Source: JAZKFR01 sp040386295
Lineage (GTDB): Bacteria; Pseudomonadota; Gammaproteobacteria; Burkholderiales; Rhodocyclaceae
Length of the DNA: 52,477 nucleotides
Assembly (NCBI GenBank): GCA_040386295.1
Contig: JAZKFR010000038.1
Coordinates: 1-52,477, forward strand
Direction: 5' to 3'
Shown piece after piece: positions 9,641-18,066 of this stretch (its first letter is position 1; each line of letters opens with the position of its first letter). The notes under the pieces are model-generated. The model saw only the letters and a list, made by a program, of their open reading frames with translations. It ran no database searches and had not been told where the DNA came from. The translations under genes were made by a program, and so were the position numbers.

Positions 9641-9669
9641 TTGACGAAGCAGACGAGACTCGTTATACT
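9641..9669 (+). promoter_or_regulatory. Sigma70 promoter of tRNA-Phe
   Basis: TTGACG (9641-9646) and TATACT (9664-9669) are separated by 17 bases. A GC-rich discriminator (GCGCG, 9670-9674) follows, as in stringently controlled stable-RNA promoters. The tRNA begins 11 bases after the -10 box. Confidence 0.85.
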
Positions 9670-9680
9670 GCGCGTCCTTT

Positions 9681-9756
<76 letters not shown>

Positions 9757-9760
9757 AATC

Positions 9761-9792
9761 AAAAAGCCCAACTAATCTCAGTTGGGCTTTTT
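9761..9792 (+). terminator. Rho-independent terminator after tRNA-Phe
   Basis: AAAAAGCCCAACT (9761-9773) pairs perfectly with AGTTGGGCTTTTT (9780-9792) around a six-base loop. The 3' T-run makes this a strong intrinsic terminator a few bases after the CCA end. Confidence 0.93.
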
Positions 9793-10028
9793 GCGTTGAG
9801 CATGCTTGCTACTCTGTCACCCGCTTCTCGCCAATCCAAAGCCCACCGCTTGTTAATACAGGCTACGGATGTCTTGCCGACAACGCCTCAGACACCGCCT
9901 ACAAAAAGTAGCGCCTAAGCCCAAGAAAAAACATAGTTTGACGATTTGCTCAGCGCCAGCACTTGCGTTGCTGCAGCGGAAGCCAATGGGTAAAATCCTG
10001 CCAATCAAGGCAACCTTAGGAGATGGTG

Positions 10029-10541
10029 ATGCATTGGTATCTCGCTTATACCAAACCCCGGCAAGAGAAATGCGCGCTGCAAAACTTAGAACGACAGGGT
10101 TATCAGTGTTATCTCCCAATGCTTGCTGCAGAGAAACTGCGTCAAGGCACGTTGATGATGCAAGATGAAGCGCTATTTCCACGCTATTTGTTCATCCGTC
10201 TGGGGCGCGACAATTCAGCAAAGAGCTGGGCACCCATTCGTTCAACAAAAGGGGTCACCGGGCTAGTGAGTTTTGGGGCAGAGCCAGCGAAAGTCGACGA
10301 TCGTTTAATTAAGCTGCTGAGAAAACAAGAAGCCGCAGGGCAAGCCGAACCGGAACGTCTGTTCAAACACGGCGAGCGGGTACGCTTAACCGAAGCACCT
10401 TTTGCCGGAATTGGGGGGGCTGGAATTGAAGCGGTCTATCAAATGGCCGATGGCGAGCGCCGAGCTATGGTGCTCATCGAACTCCTGAGCAAACCTGTTG
10501 CTGTACGGGTATCGCCAAGCAGCTTGCAAAAAACAAGCTGA
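10029..10541 (+). CDS. rfaH: RfaH-type transcription antiterminator (NusG paralogue)
   Basis: The 170-residue product starts at the ATG at 10029, with AGGAG (10018-10022) six bases upstream. The N-terminal NGN domain opens with HWYLAYTKPRQE and contains ALFPRYLFIRL and STKGVTGLVSFG, the arrangement seen in RfaH. A C-terminal KOW-like domain (HGERVRLTEAPFAGIGG) follows. RfaH-class proteins bind RNA polymerase paused at an ops element and suppress termination through long LPS and capsule operons. Here a near-perfect ops sequence lies 383 bases after the stop and just ahead of the 33-kb polysaccharide operon, which supports that specific role. Assignment as RfaH rather than another specialised NusG rests on sequence pattern plus this context. 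Confidence 0.85.
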   Translation: MHWYLAYTKPRQEKCALQNLERQGYQCYLPMLAAEKLRQGTLMMQDEALFPRYLFIRLGRDNSAKSWAPIRSTKGVTGLVSFGAEPAKVDDRLIKLLRKQEAAGQAEPERLFKHGERVRLTEAPFAGIGGAGIEAVYQMADGERRAMVLIELLSKPVAVRVSPSSLQKTS

Positions 10542-10923
10542 AGCACTGCCAGTGTGGCCAACACGCAGGCAGAACACTCGACTAAGGCAGATAGCATGGT
10601 CTGCCTGCTGCGCCGGAGCAAGTCATAAAACAGCTCGCGACACGATGCAGAATCAGTAAAACAGCACGCAGGCACTCGCCCAAAAACCTAAAATTTCAGC
10701 TTCATTTCTTGCCTTAAGCCGCATCGCCAGCATGCCAGCAGCACTGCGCGATTGCCCTGGCTGATCGGCAAAAACATTCCGTCTGCCTATGAAAATATGG
10801 GACAATTCCGCCCCGCTCGTTAGGCGAGCCAGCGCGCTGGCTACGCAATTTTGGCAGCCGCCTTTTGCCTACCACACCCCAGTTTTGTATCGTCCCCCGC
10901 GCTTGCTGATCGTGATACAGCAT

Positions 10924-10935
10924 GGCGGTAGCCTG
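10924..10935 (+). promoter_or_regulatory. ops element (RfaH recruitment / RNA polymerase pause site)
   Basis: GGCGGTAGCCTG matches the Escherichia coli ops sequence GGCGGTAGCGTG at 11 of 12 positions, with the GGCGGTAG core intact. It lies between an rfaH-type gene and the first gene of the polysaccharide operon, on the coding strand, as in JUMPstart leaders. In the known system RfaH reads the exposed non-template strand here. Confidence 0.8.
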
Positions 10936-11063
10936 CCAAAAACGATCAAATACACTTGGGCGCTTAAATATATTGGCGTCTAGCATCCGCCCTGGCACAG
11001 CAAAATATTGCCTCGAATGCCAAGTGCAATACGCAATACGCAATGCGCACCTAGAGATTTAAG

Positions 11064-11087
11064 AACCCCCCATTTGCCAGGGGTTTT
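11064..11087 (+). terminator. Intrinsic-terminator-like hairpin inside the operon leader
   Basis: AACCCC (11064-11069) pairs with GGGGTT (11080-11085) around a ten-base loop and is followed by further T residues. It lies about 130 bases downstream of ops and 75 bases before the first gene, where it would terminate unmodified RNA polymerase and be read through by an RfaH-modified complex. The stem is short, so strength is uncertain. Confidence 0.6.
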
Positions 11088-11162
11088 CTGCATTGCTTGT
11101 GCTACAGCCTGAACGCCAGAAGCCCGAACGCCGCATCAAATTCAAGCAGGAAATAATCGAAG

Positions 11163-12938
11163 TTGGAACACTCTAGCCAGTCGATCACAAGTTTGCTACG
11201 CCGCCTCTGGAGTCATGTTGGCAAGCGCCGTCGCGTCCAATTGTTTGCGCTGTTTATGCTCATAGCCTGCACCTCTTTTGTTGAGGTCGTCAGCATCGGC
11301 GCGGTTTTGCCCTTTTTGGGCTTGCTGACCGCGCCAGAACGCGTCTTTGCACACCCATTTGCGCAGTACATTATCCAGCCACTTGGGATAGAAAGCGCGC
11401 AAGCGCTATTACTGCCGATGACGGTTATTTTTGCTGCCATCGCCTTCCTGTCTGGTTTTATGCGCTTACTGCTGCTATGGGTACAGACACGCCTGAGTCA
11501 CGCGATTGGTTCTGATTTCAGTTTGGGCATGTATAGAAGGACGCTTTACCAGGCTTACTCCGTGCACCTTGCGCGCAACAGCAGCGAGGTGATTGCCGGA
11601 ATATCTAATAAAGCTAAGGCAATTGTCGGCAGCACGCTACTGCCGTTGATGGTCATTATCAGTTCAGTCATGTTGCTGGGGACTATCTTTGTTGCCTTGC
11701 TTAGCCTAGAGCCGATGATCGCGCTCATCGCCTTTAGCGGCTTCGGGATTATCTACGCAGTGGTGATTCTGGCGACCAAAAGACGAATGCTGCGCTATAG
11801 CCAAGCAATCAGCCAAGGCCATAACGATGTAGTCAGGGTCTTGCAAGAGGGCTTAGGCGGCATCAGAGATGTCTTGATCGACGGCACACAGGACACTTAT
11901 TGCAACATCTACCAGGCCGTCGATGCGCCCATGCGTCAGGCAATGGCAAACGTCCAGATCATCAGCATCAGCCCACGGTACGGGGTAGAGGCTTTGGGCA
12001 TGGTCTTGATTTCCGCCTTGGCTTACCTGCTCACGCTCAGCAGCAGCGGAATCGCCAGCGCTATTCCGGTACTTGGCGCCTTGGCCATGGGCGCACAACG
12101 CATGCTGCCCATGCTGCAACAGGCTTACTCAAGCTGGGCGTCGATCCGTAGCGGACAAATATCGCTAAGCGACGCGCTGGATTTGATGGATCAGCCACTC
12201 CCCCCTGATGCAGATAAACCTTCTCCCGCTGCGCTGCGCTTCAACAACTCTATTGTGTTGCGCAATGTCTCGTTTACATACACTCCAGAAAAACCAGAAG
12301 TCCTTCGTTGTTTCGACATTTCGATCGCCAAAGGGTGTCGGCTTGGCATCGTCGGCAGTACTGGCAGCGGCAAAAGCACCTTTCTCGATATCTTCATGGG
12401 CTTATTGTCGCCAACACAGGGTGAGATGCTGGTAGATGGGCAAAAGATAAGCGCAGAGAACCGGCGGGCGTGGCAGGCGCACATTGCGCATGTCCCGCAA
12501 AGCATCTTTCTTTCAGACGCTAGCATTGCCGAAAACATCGCATTAGGCGTACCGAAAGCGGAAATCGATTGGACGCGGCTGCGTGCGGCTGCAGAAAAAG
12601 CCCAGATCGCCGATGTGATTGCAGCACTTGAAGATGGATACGACACCCGTGTCGGTGAACGCGGTGTTCGCTTATCGGGAGGGCAGCGGCAAAGAATTGG
12701 CATCGCCAGGGCGCTCTACAAAAATGCGGATGTCATTGTTTTTGACGAAGCAACCAGCGCCTTAGACAGCGATACCGAGCGCAAAGTGATGCAGGCAATC
12801 AACACGCTAGGCAATAACCTGACCCTCATCATCGTTGCGCATCGCGTCAGTACGCTCAAAAATTGTGACCAAATCATTGAGATTGGTGCGGGCAGAGTTG
12901 AAAGAACGGGCACTTACGATGAAATCATCTGCCCCTGA
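11163..12938 (+). CDS. ABC transporter, fused permease-ATPase (PglK/MsbA-like glycolipid flippase)
   Basis: The start is a TTG with AGGAAA about nine bases upstream. The 591-residue half-transporter has six hydrophobic segments in residues about 20-330 and an ABC ATPase domain from about 360. Walker A GSTGSGKST begins at residue 398, the signature LSGGQRQR at 504, and Walker B VIVFDEATSALD covers 524-535. The membrane domain (FVEVVSIGAVLPFLGLL near the start) resembles PglK-type flippases, which move undecaprenyl-linked oligosaccharide across the inner membrane, rather than O-antigen Wzm/Wzt exporters. As the first gene of the operon, it probably exports the lipid-linked glycan made by the genes behind it. 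The substrate is inferred. Confidence 0.82.
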   Translation: MEHSSQSITSLLRRLWSHVGKRRRVQLFALFMLIACTSFVEVVSIGAVLPFLGLLTAPERVFAHPFAQYIIQPLGIESAQALLLPMTVIFAAIAFLSGFMRLLLLWVQTRLSHAIGSDFSLGMYRRTLYQAYSVHLARNSSEVIAGISNKAKAIVGSTLLPLMVIISSVMLLGTIFVALLSLEPMIALIAFSGFGIIYAVVILATKRRMLRYSQAISQGHNDVVRVLQEGLGGIRDVLIDGTQDTYCNIYQAVDAPMRQAMANVQIISISPRYGVEALGMVLISALAYLLTLSSSGIASAIPVLGALAMGAQRMLPMLQQAYSSWASIRSGQISLSDALDLMDQPLPPDADKPSPAALRFNNSIVLRNVSFTYTPEKPEVLRCFDISIAKGCRLGIVGSTGSGKSTFLDIFMGLLSPTQGEMLVDGQKISAENRRAWQAHIAHVPQSIFLSDASIAENIALGVPKAEIDWTRLRAAAEKAQIADVIAALEDGYDTRVGERGVRLSGGQRQRIGIARALYKNADVIVFDEATSALDSDTERKVMQAINTLGNNLTLIIVAHRVSTLKNCDQIIEIGAGRVERTGTYDEIICP

Positions 12939-12959
12939 TCAGATGAGACACAGAGCGCA

Positions 12960-14831
12960 ATGAGCCTCATCAAACAACGCGTTCTCTGGGCTAACTACCC
13001 AGGAGAAGTGCTGGCAAAAGAATTGCTTCCCTGCTTCCCGAGCTTAGCGTCTACAACTTATCGCCTCGATCAATCCGAGGTCAGATTTCTGATGACCGCG
13101 CTATCCCCGCTTTACTCGCAAATGCTAGAGACACTGGCTAATCCGGTGGCCGCAGCCAGCGGAGTGGAGCCAGAGCAATGCAAAATAATTCTGCGCGAAT
13201 CGGTCGTACTGATCACCTACACCCTGTTTGACAGGATGTTTAGGCTGGCCAAAATTTTGGCGGATGAAAATTTAGAGGGCCTCGTCGTAGCGACGCAGCA
13301 AGGAATTTATCCCACGAGCAACGGCCAGCTAAGCGCTTTGACCGATGGATCTCCTGAGTTTAATCAATACCTGATTGTTCAGCTTGCCGCCTCAATCTGG
13401 GCAATCCCTGAAGTTCGTTTAGCCTCCCCCATGCTGAATGACGTAAGAAACACTAAAAAAACAAATAATCTAAATTTTGCCCAGCCCGGACTGTGGCAGC
13501 GCGTACGCCGTAAATGGAGCAAGATCATCTCAAGGCAATTCGGCACCTTCCCCACTTTAAGGCTAGCCAATATTGACGATCCTTTGCTCGACGGTGGTCT
13601 TTATGCAGCAGGCCAGCTCTTATGGCTGGAAGACCTGAGCCATGAGAACGACACGCAGAGAGACCACGCGCTTCGGAACACTCTGGCAGAGCAGCTCAAA
13701 GCAGGTTTTTTTAGTGTTTTGACTGATCAGATTCTTTCTCGGCTTGGCAAGCTCGCGCCATTCGTGCCGGCACGAGTCGCTGCCATATATTCCAAGCTAT
13801 TGTCAGAATTGATTCCGCCAGAACGGCTAGAGGGAATAGCCGCTTACCCAAAATATGAAGCAAAGCTGGCCTCACTTTCTGCGCCTGCACTCTTCTTTTG
13901 TGCGATGCCGGGCGGGCAAGATATCCACTGGATTGCCGCAGCAAAAAAATTACGTATCCCCGTCGTTGGCGTGCAACATGGTGCCCACTATGGGTTTTCC
14001 AGCCAGCCCTGTTTCCTAGATACCGAGTTCGCTTATTGCGATAAATTTGTTACTTGGGGATGGTCGGATTTTCCGCAACATCCTTTGTCGTCAAAGATCA
14101 GGGCAATAGCCTTACCTAGCCCCTGGCTAAGCGAACGAGCAAGTCTGTGGAAGCAAATCCAGACTTTGCGTCAGGGTCAAGGACAGAGACAGCGCCGCCC
14201 GCATGATGTCTTGCTGATGTCTGATCGGATACAAGTCTTCCCGCCCTCAGTGAGCACCTTGCGCATGTCGAGGGTAGATTTCCTACCTGAAATAAATCGC
14301 ACACTCCAAGCGCTGGTCAGCGAGTTAGCGCAGCGCAAGATTCGTCTTCTGAATAAGCCTTTTAACTACACATCGAGAGATATACAGCGCCAAGTGCTTG
14401 ATGGCTTGTTGCACGAATTTCCAGAGCACTACGCTGAATACGAAAAATTAGACAAAGGCTTGACGCAAAATTTGCTTGAGCGTGCTTGGCTGGTTCTGTG
14501 GGATGAGCCTGGCACAGGGTTTTTTGAGTGCTTAGTCGGCGGCATTCCGTGCATGGTTTGCTGGGAAAGAATGACTTCCTGCGAAGAAGATTACGCTAGA
14601 CCCTATTTCCAGAAACTTGAAGATGTTGGGCTGCTGCATTCCTCGCCCACGAGCCTCGCCAAAGCAATCCAGTGCTTCCTAAATGAGCCAGAAGCTTGGC
14701 TGAATGACCGTGAGAGAAACACGGTCATTCGCCAGGTGACGGATCGTTTCGCGCAGACAGACAAAGCTTGGAACATCGCTTGGAAAGCAGCGCTAAAGAC
14801 GCTTGCAAGCGACGGTTTGATTGGCCCTTAA
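12960..14831 (+). CDS. Putative surface-polysaccharide transferase (LIC12162-like)
   Basis: The 623-residue protein starts 21 bases after the ABC transporter stop. It has no membrane segments. The middle contains VVGVQHGAHYGF followed by FVTWGWSDFP, and the C-terminal part has WDEPGTGFFECLVGGIPCM, which looks like the nucleotide-sugar site of a GT-B glycosyltransferase. This arrangement resembles the LIC12162 family of putative transferases found in Leptospira and other surface-carbohydrate loci. The donor is unknown; a CMP-nonulosonate made by the blocks downstream is possible but unproven. Confidence 0.6.
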   Translation: MSLIKQRVLWANYPGEVLAKELLPCFPSLASTTYRLDQSEVRFLMTALSPLYSQMLETLANPVAAASGVEPEQCKIILRESVVLITYTLFDRMFRLAKILADENLEGLVVATQQGIYPTSNGQLSALTDGSPEFNQYLIVQLAASIWAIPEVRLASPMLNDVRNTKKTNNLNFAQPGLWQRVRRKWSKIISRQFGTFPTLRLANIDDPLLDGGLYAAGQLLWLEDLSHENDTQRDHALRNTLAEQLKAGFFSVLTDQILSRLGKLAPFVPARVAAIYSKLLSELIPPERLEGIAAYPKYEAKLASLSAPALFFCAMPGGQDIHWIAAAKKLRIPVVGVQHGAHYGFSSQPCFLDTEFAYCDKFVTWGWSDFPQHPLSSKIRAIALPSPWLSERASLWKQIQTLRQGQGQRQRRPHDVLLMSDRIQVFPPSVSTLRMSRVDFLPEINRTLQALVSELAQRKIRLLNKPFNYTSRDIQRQVLDGLLHEFPEHYAEYEKLDKGLTQNLLERAWLVLWDEPGTGFFECLVGGIPCMVCWERMTSCEEDYARPYFQKLEDVGLLHSSPTSLAKAIQCFLNEPEAWLNDRERNTVIRQVTDRFAQTDKAWNIAWKAALKTLASDGLIGP

Positions 14832-14942
14832 TTCATGCCCAATGATCACGCTCTGGAAGCGGTTCAGCCACCTTACGTTGGTGCGAAATACCGGCATTGT
14901 CCTGCTGATTCGTCAGCACACTTGAGCGAAAAGAAGTAGCAG

Positions 14943-15552
14943 GTGCTGTTTAGTTCTTACGAATTTCTATTGCTCTTTCTGCCTGCAGCGTGGCTTGCGT
15001 ATGGCGCAATGCGCAGGCAAAACCACAACGCCGCTCTGGGTGTGTGTTATGCGCATTTTCGATTATTTTTTACGCCTGGTGGAGCAGCGCCTTTCTGCTG
15101 CTACTGGCAGGCTCGATCGTGTTCAACTTCACTGTCGGCGGCTTCCTCTCAAACACAGCGAGTCAGCACGCCGAGTACAAGAAGACGGCTCTTATCGTTG
15201 GTATTGCCGCCAATTTGGCGCTCTTAGCCTATTTCAAGTATGCAGATTTTTTTGCGCGCAACATAAGTTGCAGGAACTCCGCGTGATCCAACGATACTGT
15301 GTAGAAAACAAACTGAGATGTGTTTTTCTATCGTGTCCTGTCCATGCGTCTGCCTATATTGACCTGCAGAAGCAGATGCAGAAGTTTTTCGCTGGGTTCC
15401 CTCAGTTTGATCAACATTTTCACCTTGATCTTTCAGCTCATGAATTCCCAAACACATGGATGGGCGACACGATAGATCACATTGAGCCAGAACGAAAAGC
15501 AGAGACAACGAAGCTTTATTGGGCAAATTTTTCCCAGTACGTGCAGGATTGA
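14943..15552 (+). pseudogene. Decayed O-acetyltransferase module (MBOAT start joined to SGNH-type end)
   Basis: From a GTG at 14943 the frame reads like the N-terminus of an AlgI-type MBOAT O-acetyltransferase (LFSSYEFLLLFLPAAWLAYG). At GGGTGTGTGTTATG (15038-15051) it loses register; removing one TG restores VLCAFSIIFYAWWSS and continues to ALLAYFKYADFFARN near 15262. The rest of MBOAT is absent. A third frame then gives the C-terminal part of an SGNH/AlgJ-like hydrolase (RCVFLSCPVHASAY, WMGDTIDHIEPERKAET) to the TGA ending at 15552. A frameshift plus a deletion of some kilobases has fused the remains of an adjacent MBOAT-SGNH acetylation pair. Confidence 0.78.
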
Positions 15553-15600
15553 AACTCAGGCTGGCCGAACTGTTTAACTGAGGTATTTTTGGAGGATGCT

Positions 15601-16278
15601 ATGGTAAAAGTTTTTATTGGATATGACCCTCGGGAAGCTGTGGCATACCATGTTTGCGCGAACAGCATTATTCGCCACGCTAGCGTCCCAATATCACTGA
15701 CGCCCCTTGCCCTAAACAATCTAAAAAGCTATCGAGAAACCCATACGGACGGCAGCAACCAGTTTATCTACAGCCGCTTCATGGTGCCTTATCTCGAGGA
15801 TTATCAAGGCTGGGCCATTTTTATGGACGGCGATATGTTGCTACGTTCTGATATCGCTGAGCTGTGGTCTCTACGCGACGAATCAAAAGCGCTTATGTGC
15901 GTTCATCATGACTACAAGACTAAAGCCGTGCAGAAATATCTAGGCGCCCAGAATCAAAACTACCCGCGCAAAAACTGGTCTAGTGTTGTTCTATGGAATT
16001 GTGGGCATCCGGCTAATCGGGTAGTTACCCCAGAGTTCATTGAGAACGCTACGGGAGCGCAGCTGCACCGTTTTACCTGGCTTACGGACGAACTAATTGG
16101 GGAGCTGCCAAAGGTCTGGAACTGGCTGCCCGACGAGTTTGGCGCGAACCCTGACGCAAAGCTCTTGCACTGGACTTTAGGGACGCCTTGTTTTCACGAG
16201 TATGCTGCAGCCCCCATGGCCGAGGAATGGCATCGCGAGGCGCTGCTCGCAAACTACTCACTACAATTCAAGGCATGA
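15601..16278 (+). CDS. Glycosyltransferase, GT-A fold (GT8-like)
   Basis: The ATG at 15601 has GGAGG five bases upstream. The 225-residue product begins VKVFIGYDPREAVAYHV and carries IFMDGDMLL near residue 80, a D-x-D motif for metal and nucleotide-sugar binding. Later NWSSVVLWNCGH and LLHWTLGTPC resemble the acceptor and metal-binding parts of GT8-type LPS glycosyltransferases. It is cytoplasmic, with no membrane segment. It follows the broken acetylation genes by 48 bases. Donor and acceptor are unknown. Confidence 0.75.
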   Translation: MVKVFIGYDPREAVAYHVCANSIIRHASVPISLTPLALNNLKSYRETHTDGSNQFIYSRFMVPYLEDYQGWAIFMDGDMLLRSDIAELWSLRDESKALMCVHHDYKTKAVQKYLGAQNQNYPRKNWSSVVLWNCGHPANRVVTPEFIENATGAQLHRFTWLTDELIGELPKVWNWLPDEFGANPDAKLLHWTLGTPCFHEYAAAPMAEEWHREALLANYSLQFKA

Positions 16279-16336
16279 AGCAGCATCTGTATCAATACTC
16301 AGCTTGGACGATCGAATGATCAGGTGCTTGCAATAA

Positions 16337-17038
16337 ATGTCCTTTAGAGCGAAAAAAGTGATTGCGCTGATCCCCGCCAGGGGCGGCTCAAAAGGAGTTC
16401 ACCGCAAGAATTTGCGCCTTATCCAGGGGCGCCCTCTTGTCGCGCACAGCCTTCAGGCTGCACTCGATTGCACGCTAATTGATCAGGTTGTTCTCTCATC
16501 GGACGACGCGGAAATTTTGGCAGTCGGGCGCCATCTAGGCGTGCAGCTGCACCAACGCTCGCCCGCAGCAGCCAGTGATAGCGCGACGGCCAATGAGGTG
16601 ATGCATGATTTTTTAGCCGGGCTGCCACGCGATGTGCTTGCGGCTGACCCGTTCGTGGTTTTTTTGCAGCCGACTTCCCCGCTCCGCACGGGCAAAGATA
16701 TTGATGCTGCATTCGCTTTGCTTGAGTCGAGCCAGGCCGAGCTGTGTATTAGTGTTGTTGAAGTCAACAAAACGCCGTTCAAGTCATTCACGCTGGGCGC
16801 AACGGGCTGTCTTCAAGCCTTGTTTGACGAGAGCATGACGAATGCTAATCGACAGACTTTGCCGAAAATTTTTTACCCTAACGGGGCAATTTATATTTTC
16901 CCGCTGCACGCTTTCGTCAACAAGGGAGGATTCCCTTCAAATGGTGCAATTCCTTACGTGATGCCCGAGTCGCGTAGTATCGATGTCGATTCGGAAGAAG
17001 ACTTACAAGCTATTGAGAGACTATGTCCAGAGAAATGA
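16337..17038 (+). CDS. CMP-nonulosonate synthetase (NeuA/acylneuraminate cytidylyltransferase family)
   Basis: The 233-residue protein opens with the CTP-binding motif ALIPARGGSKGVHRKN (residues about 10-25) and contains FLQPTSPLRT and the metal-binding region SIDVDSEEDL near the C-terminus, all hallmarks of CMP-NulO synthetases. It activates a nine-carbon sugar with CTP for transfer. It overlaps the following synthase gene by 16 bases. A second synthetase of the same family lies at 30314, so this one probably serves a different sugar or a different modification state. Whether the substrate is Neu5Ac, legionaminic acid or an amidino derivative cannot be told from sequence alone. Confidence 0.87.
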   Translation: MSFRAKKVIALIPARGGSKGVHRKNLRLIQGRPLVAHSLQAALDCTLIDQVVLSSDDAEILAVGRHLGVQLHQRSPAAASDSATANEVMHDFLAGLPRDVLAADPFVVFLQPTSPLRTGKDIDAAFALLESSQAELCISVVEVNKTPFKSFTLGATGCLQALFDESMTNANRQTLPKIFYPNGAIYIFPLHAFVNKGGFPSNGAIPYVMPESRSIDVDSEEDLQAIERLCPEK

Positions 17039-18066
17039 TCATTCAAGGGCGGGCGATTGGTGCCGAACACCCGCCTATCGTGATTGCCGAAATCGGCATC
17101 AATCACGAGGGTTCGCTCGCAACAGCCATCGCCATGGCCGATGCTGCAATCGACGCTGGCGCCGAAATCATTAAGCATCAAACGCATATCGTCGACGACG
17201 AAATGTCTGAAGAAGCGAAGTCCGTGATCCCCGGTAATGCCGATGTTTCGATTCACGAAATCATGGCACGTTGCGCGCTATCGGAGGCTGACGAAAAAAC
17301 TTTGATGCAGCACGTGCAGGCGCGTGCTGCCATTTTCATCAGTACGCCTTTCTCTCGAGCGGCAGCTGAACGGCTGATTCGCTTCGATATCCCAGCCTTT
17401 AAAATTGGCTCGGGCGAATGCAATAATTACCCCTTGATTCGCCATATCGCACGTGCTGGCAAACCCGTGATCATCAGTACCGGGATGAACAGTATCGAGT
17501 CGATTGCACCATCGGTCGCTATTCTGCGGCAGGCAGGCGTCCCCTACGCCTTGCTTCACTGCACCAACGTCTACCCGACGCCCGCCCATTTGGTGCGCTT
17601 AGGCGCGATGGTGAAATTGCAAGAGGCATTCCCTGACGCCATCGTTGGCCTTTCGGATCACACCGTTGGCAACTACACCTGTCTCGGCGCGGTGGCGCTT
17701 GGCGCATCCATTCTTGAGCGCCATTTTACGGATCGCATGGATCGTCCGGGACCAGACATCGTTTGTTCGATGGATCCGGGTGCACTGAAGACGCTGATAG
17801 AGGGATCGAAGGTGATCTGGTCGGCGCGTGGCGGAGATAAAACAGCGATTGCAGCTGAAGCACCAACCATCGCGTTTGCCTTTGCCTCGGTGGTCGCTAT
17901 TCGAGACATTGCTGCGGGTGAGTTATTGAGCGAGGAAAATATCTGGGTCAAGCGACCCGGTGGCGGTGATTACCTGGCTAAAGACTACGAGTCGCTCCTG
18001 GGAAAAACGGCGGTAAGCAATATCCGCAGCGGTTTCCAGTTGAGGAAAGCAGACGTATTGGTATGA
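17023..18066 (+). CDS. Nonulosonate synthase (NeuB family)
   Basis: The 347-residue enzyme has the NeuB barrel (VIAEIGINHEGS at residues about 20-31, AFKIGSGE, VIISTGM, LLHCTNVYPTP, GLSDHT, LERHF) and a C-terminal SAF/antifreeze-like domain from about residue 285 that closes the active site. It condenses phosphoenolpyruvate with a six-carbon N-acetyl sugar to make a nine-carbon acid. The 16-base overlap upstream and 4-base overlap downstream place it in a tight synthetase-synthase-epimerase unit. The sequence KHQTHIVDDEMSEEA near residue 51 differs from the legI-type paralogue at 25976 (KFQTFSAERQVTRYA), consistent with distinct substrates. Confidence 0.88.
   Translation: MSREMIIQGRAIGAEHPPIVIAEIGINHEGSLATAIAMADAAIDAGAEIIKHQTHIVDDEMSEEAKSVIPGNADVSIHEIMARCALSEADEKTLMQHVQARAAIFISTPFSRAAAERLIRFDIPAFKIGSGECNNYPLIRHIARAGKPVIISTGMNSIESIAPSVAILRQAGVPYALLHCTNVYPTPAHLVRLGAMVKLQEAFPDAIVGLSDHTVGNYTCLGAVALGASILERHFTDRMDRPGPDIVCSMDPGALKTLIEGSKVIWSARGGDKTAIAAEAPTIAFAFASVVAIRDIAAGELLSEENIWVKRPGGGDYLAKDYESLLGKTAVSNIRSGFQLRKADVLV

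Larger units (their letters stand above)
10542..11162 (+). other. Untranslated leader of the polysaccharide operon
   Basis: These 620 bases hold no convincing gene. They contain the ops element (10924-10935) and a terminator-like hairpin (11064-11087), described separately. A weak promoter candidate is TTGCCT (10865-10870), 17 bases, TATCGT (10888-10893), which would place ops about 25 bases into the transcript. Three near-copies of AATACGC occur at about 11028-11048. Confidence 0.5.

Noticed and set aside
15038..15051. TG tract as a phase-variable switch of the MBOAT gene
   Set aside because: The tract is only about four units long and most of the gene downstream is deleted, so restoring frame could not restore function.
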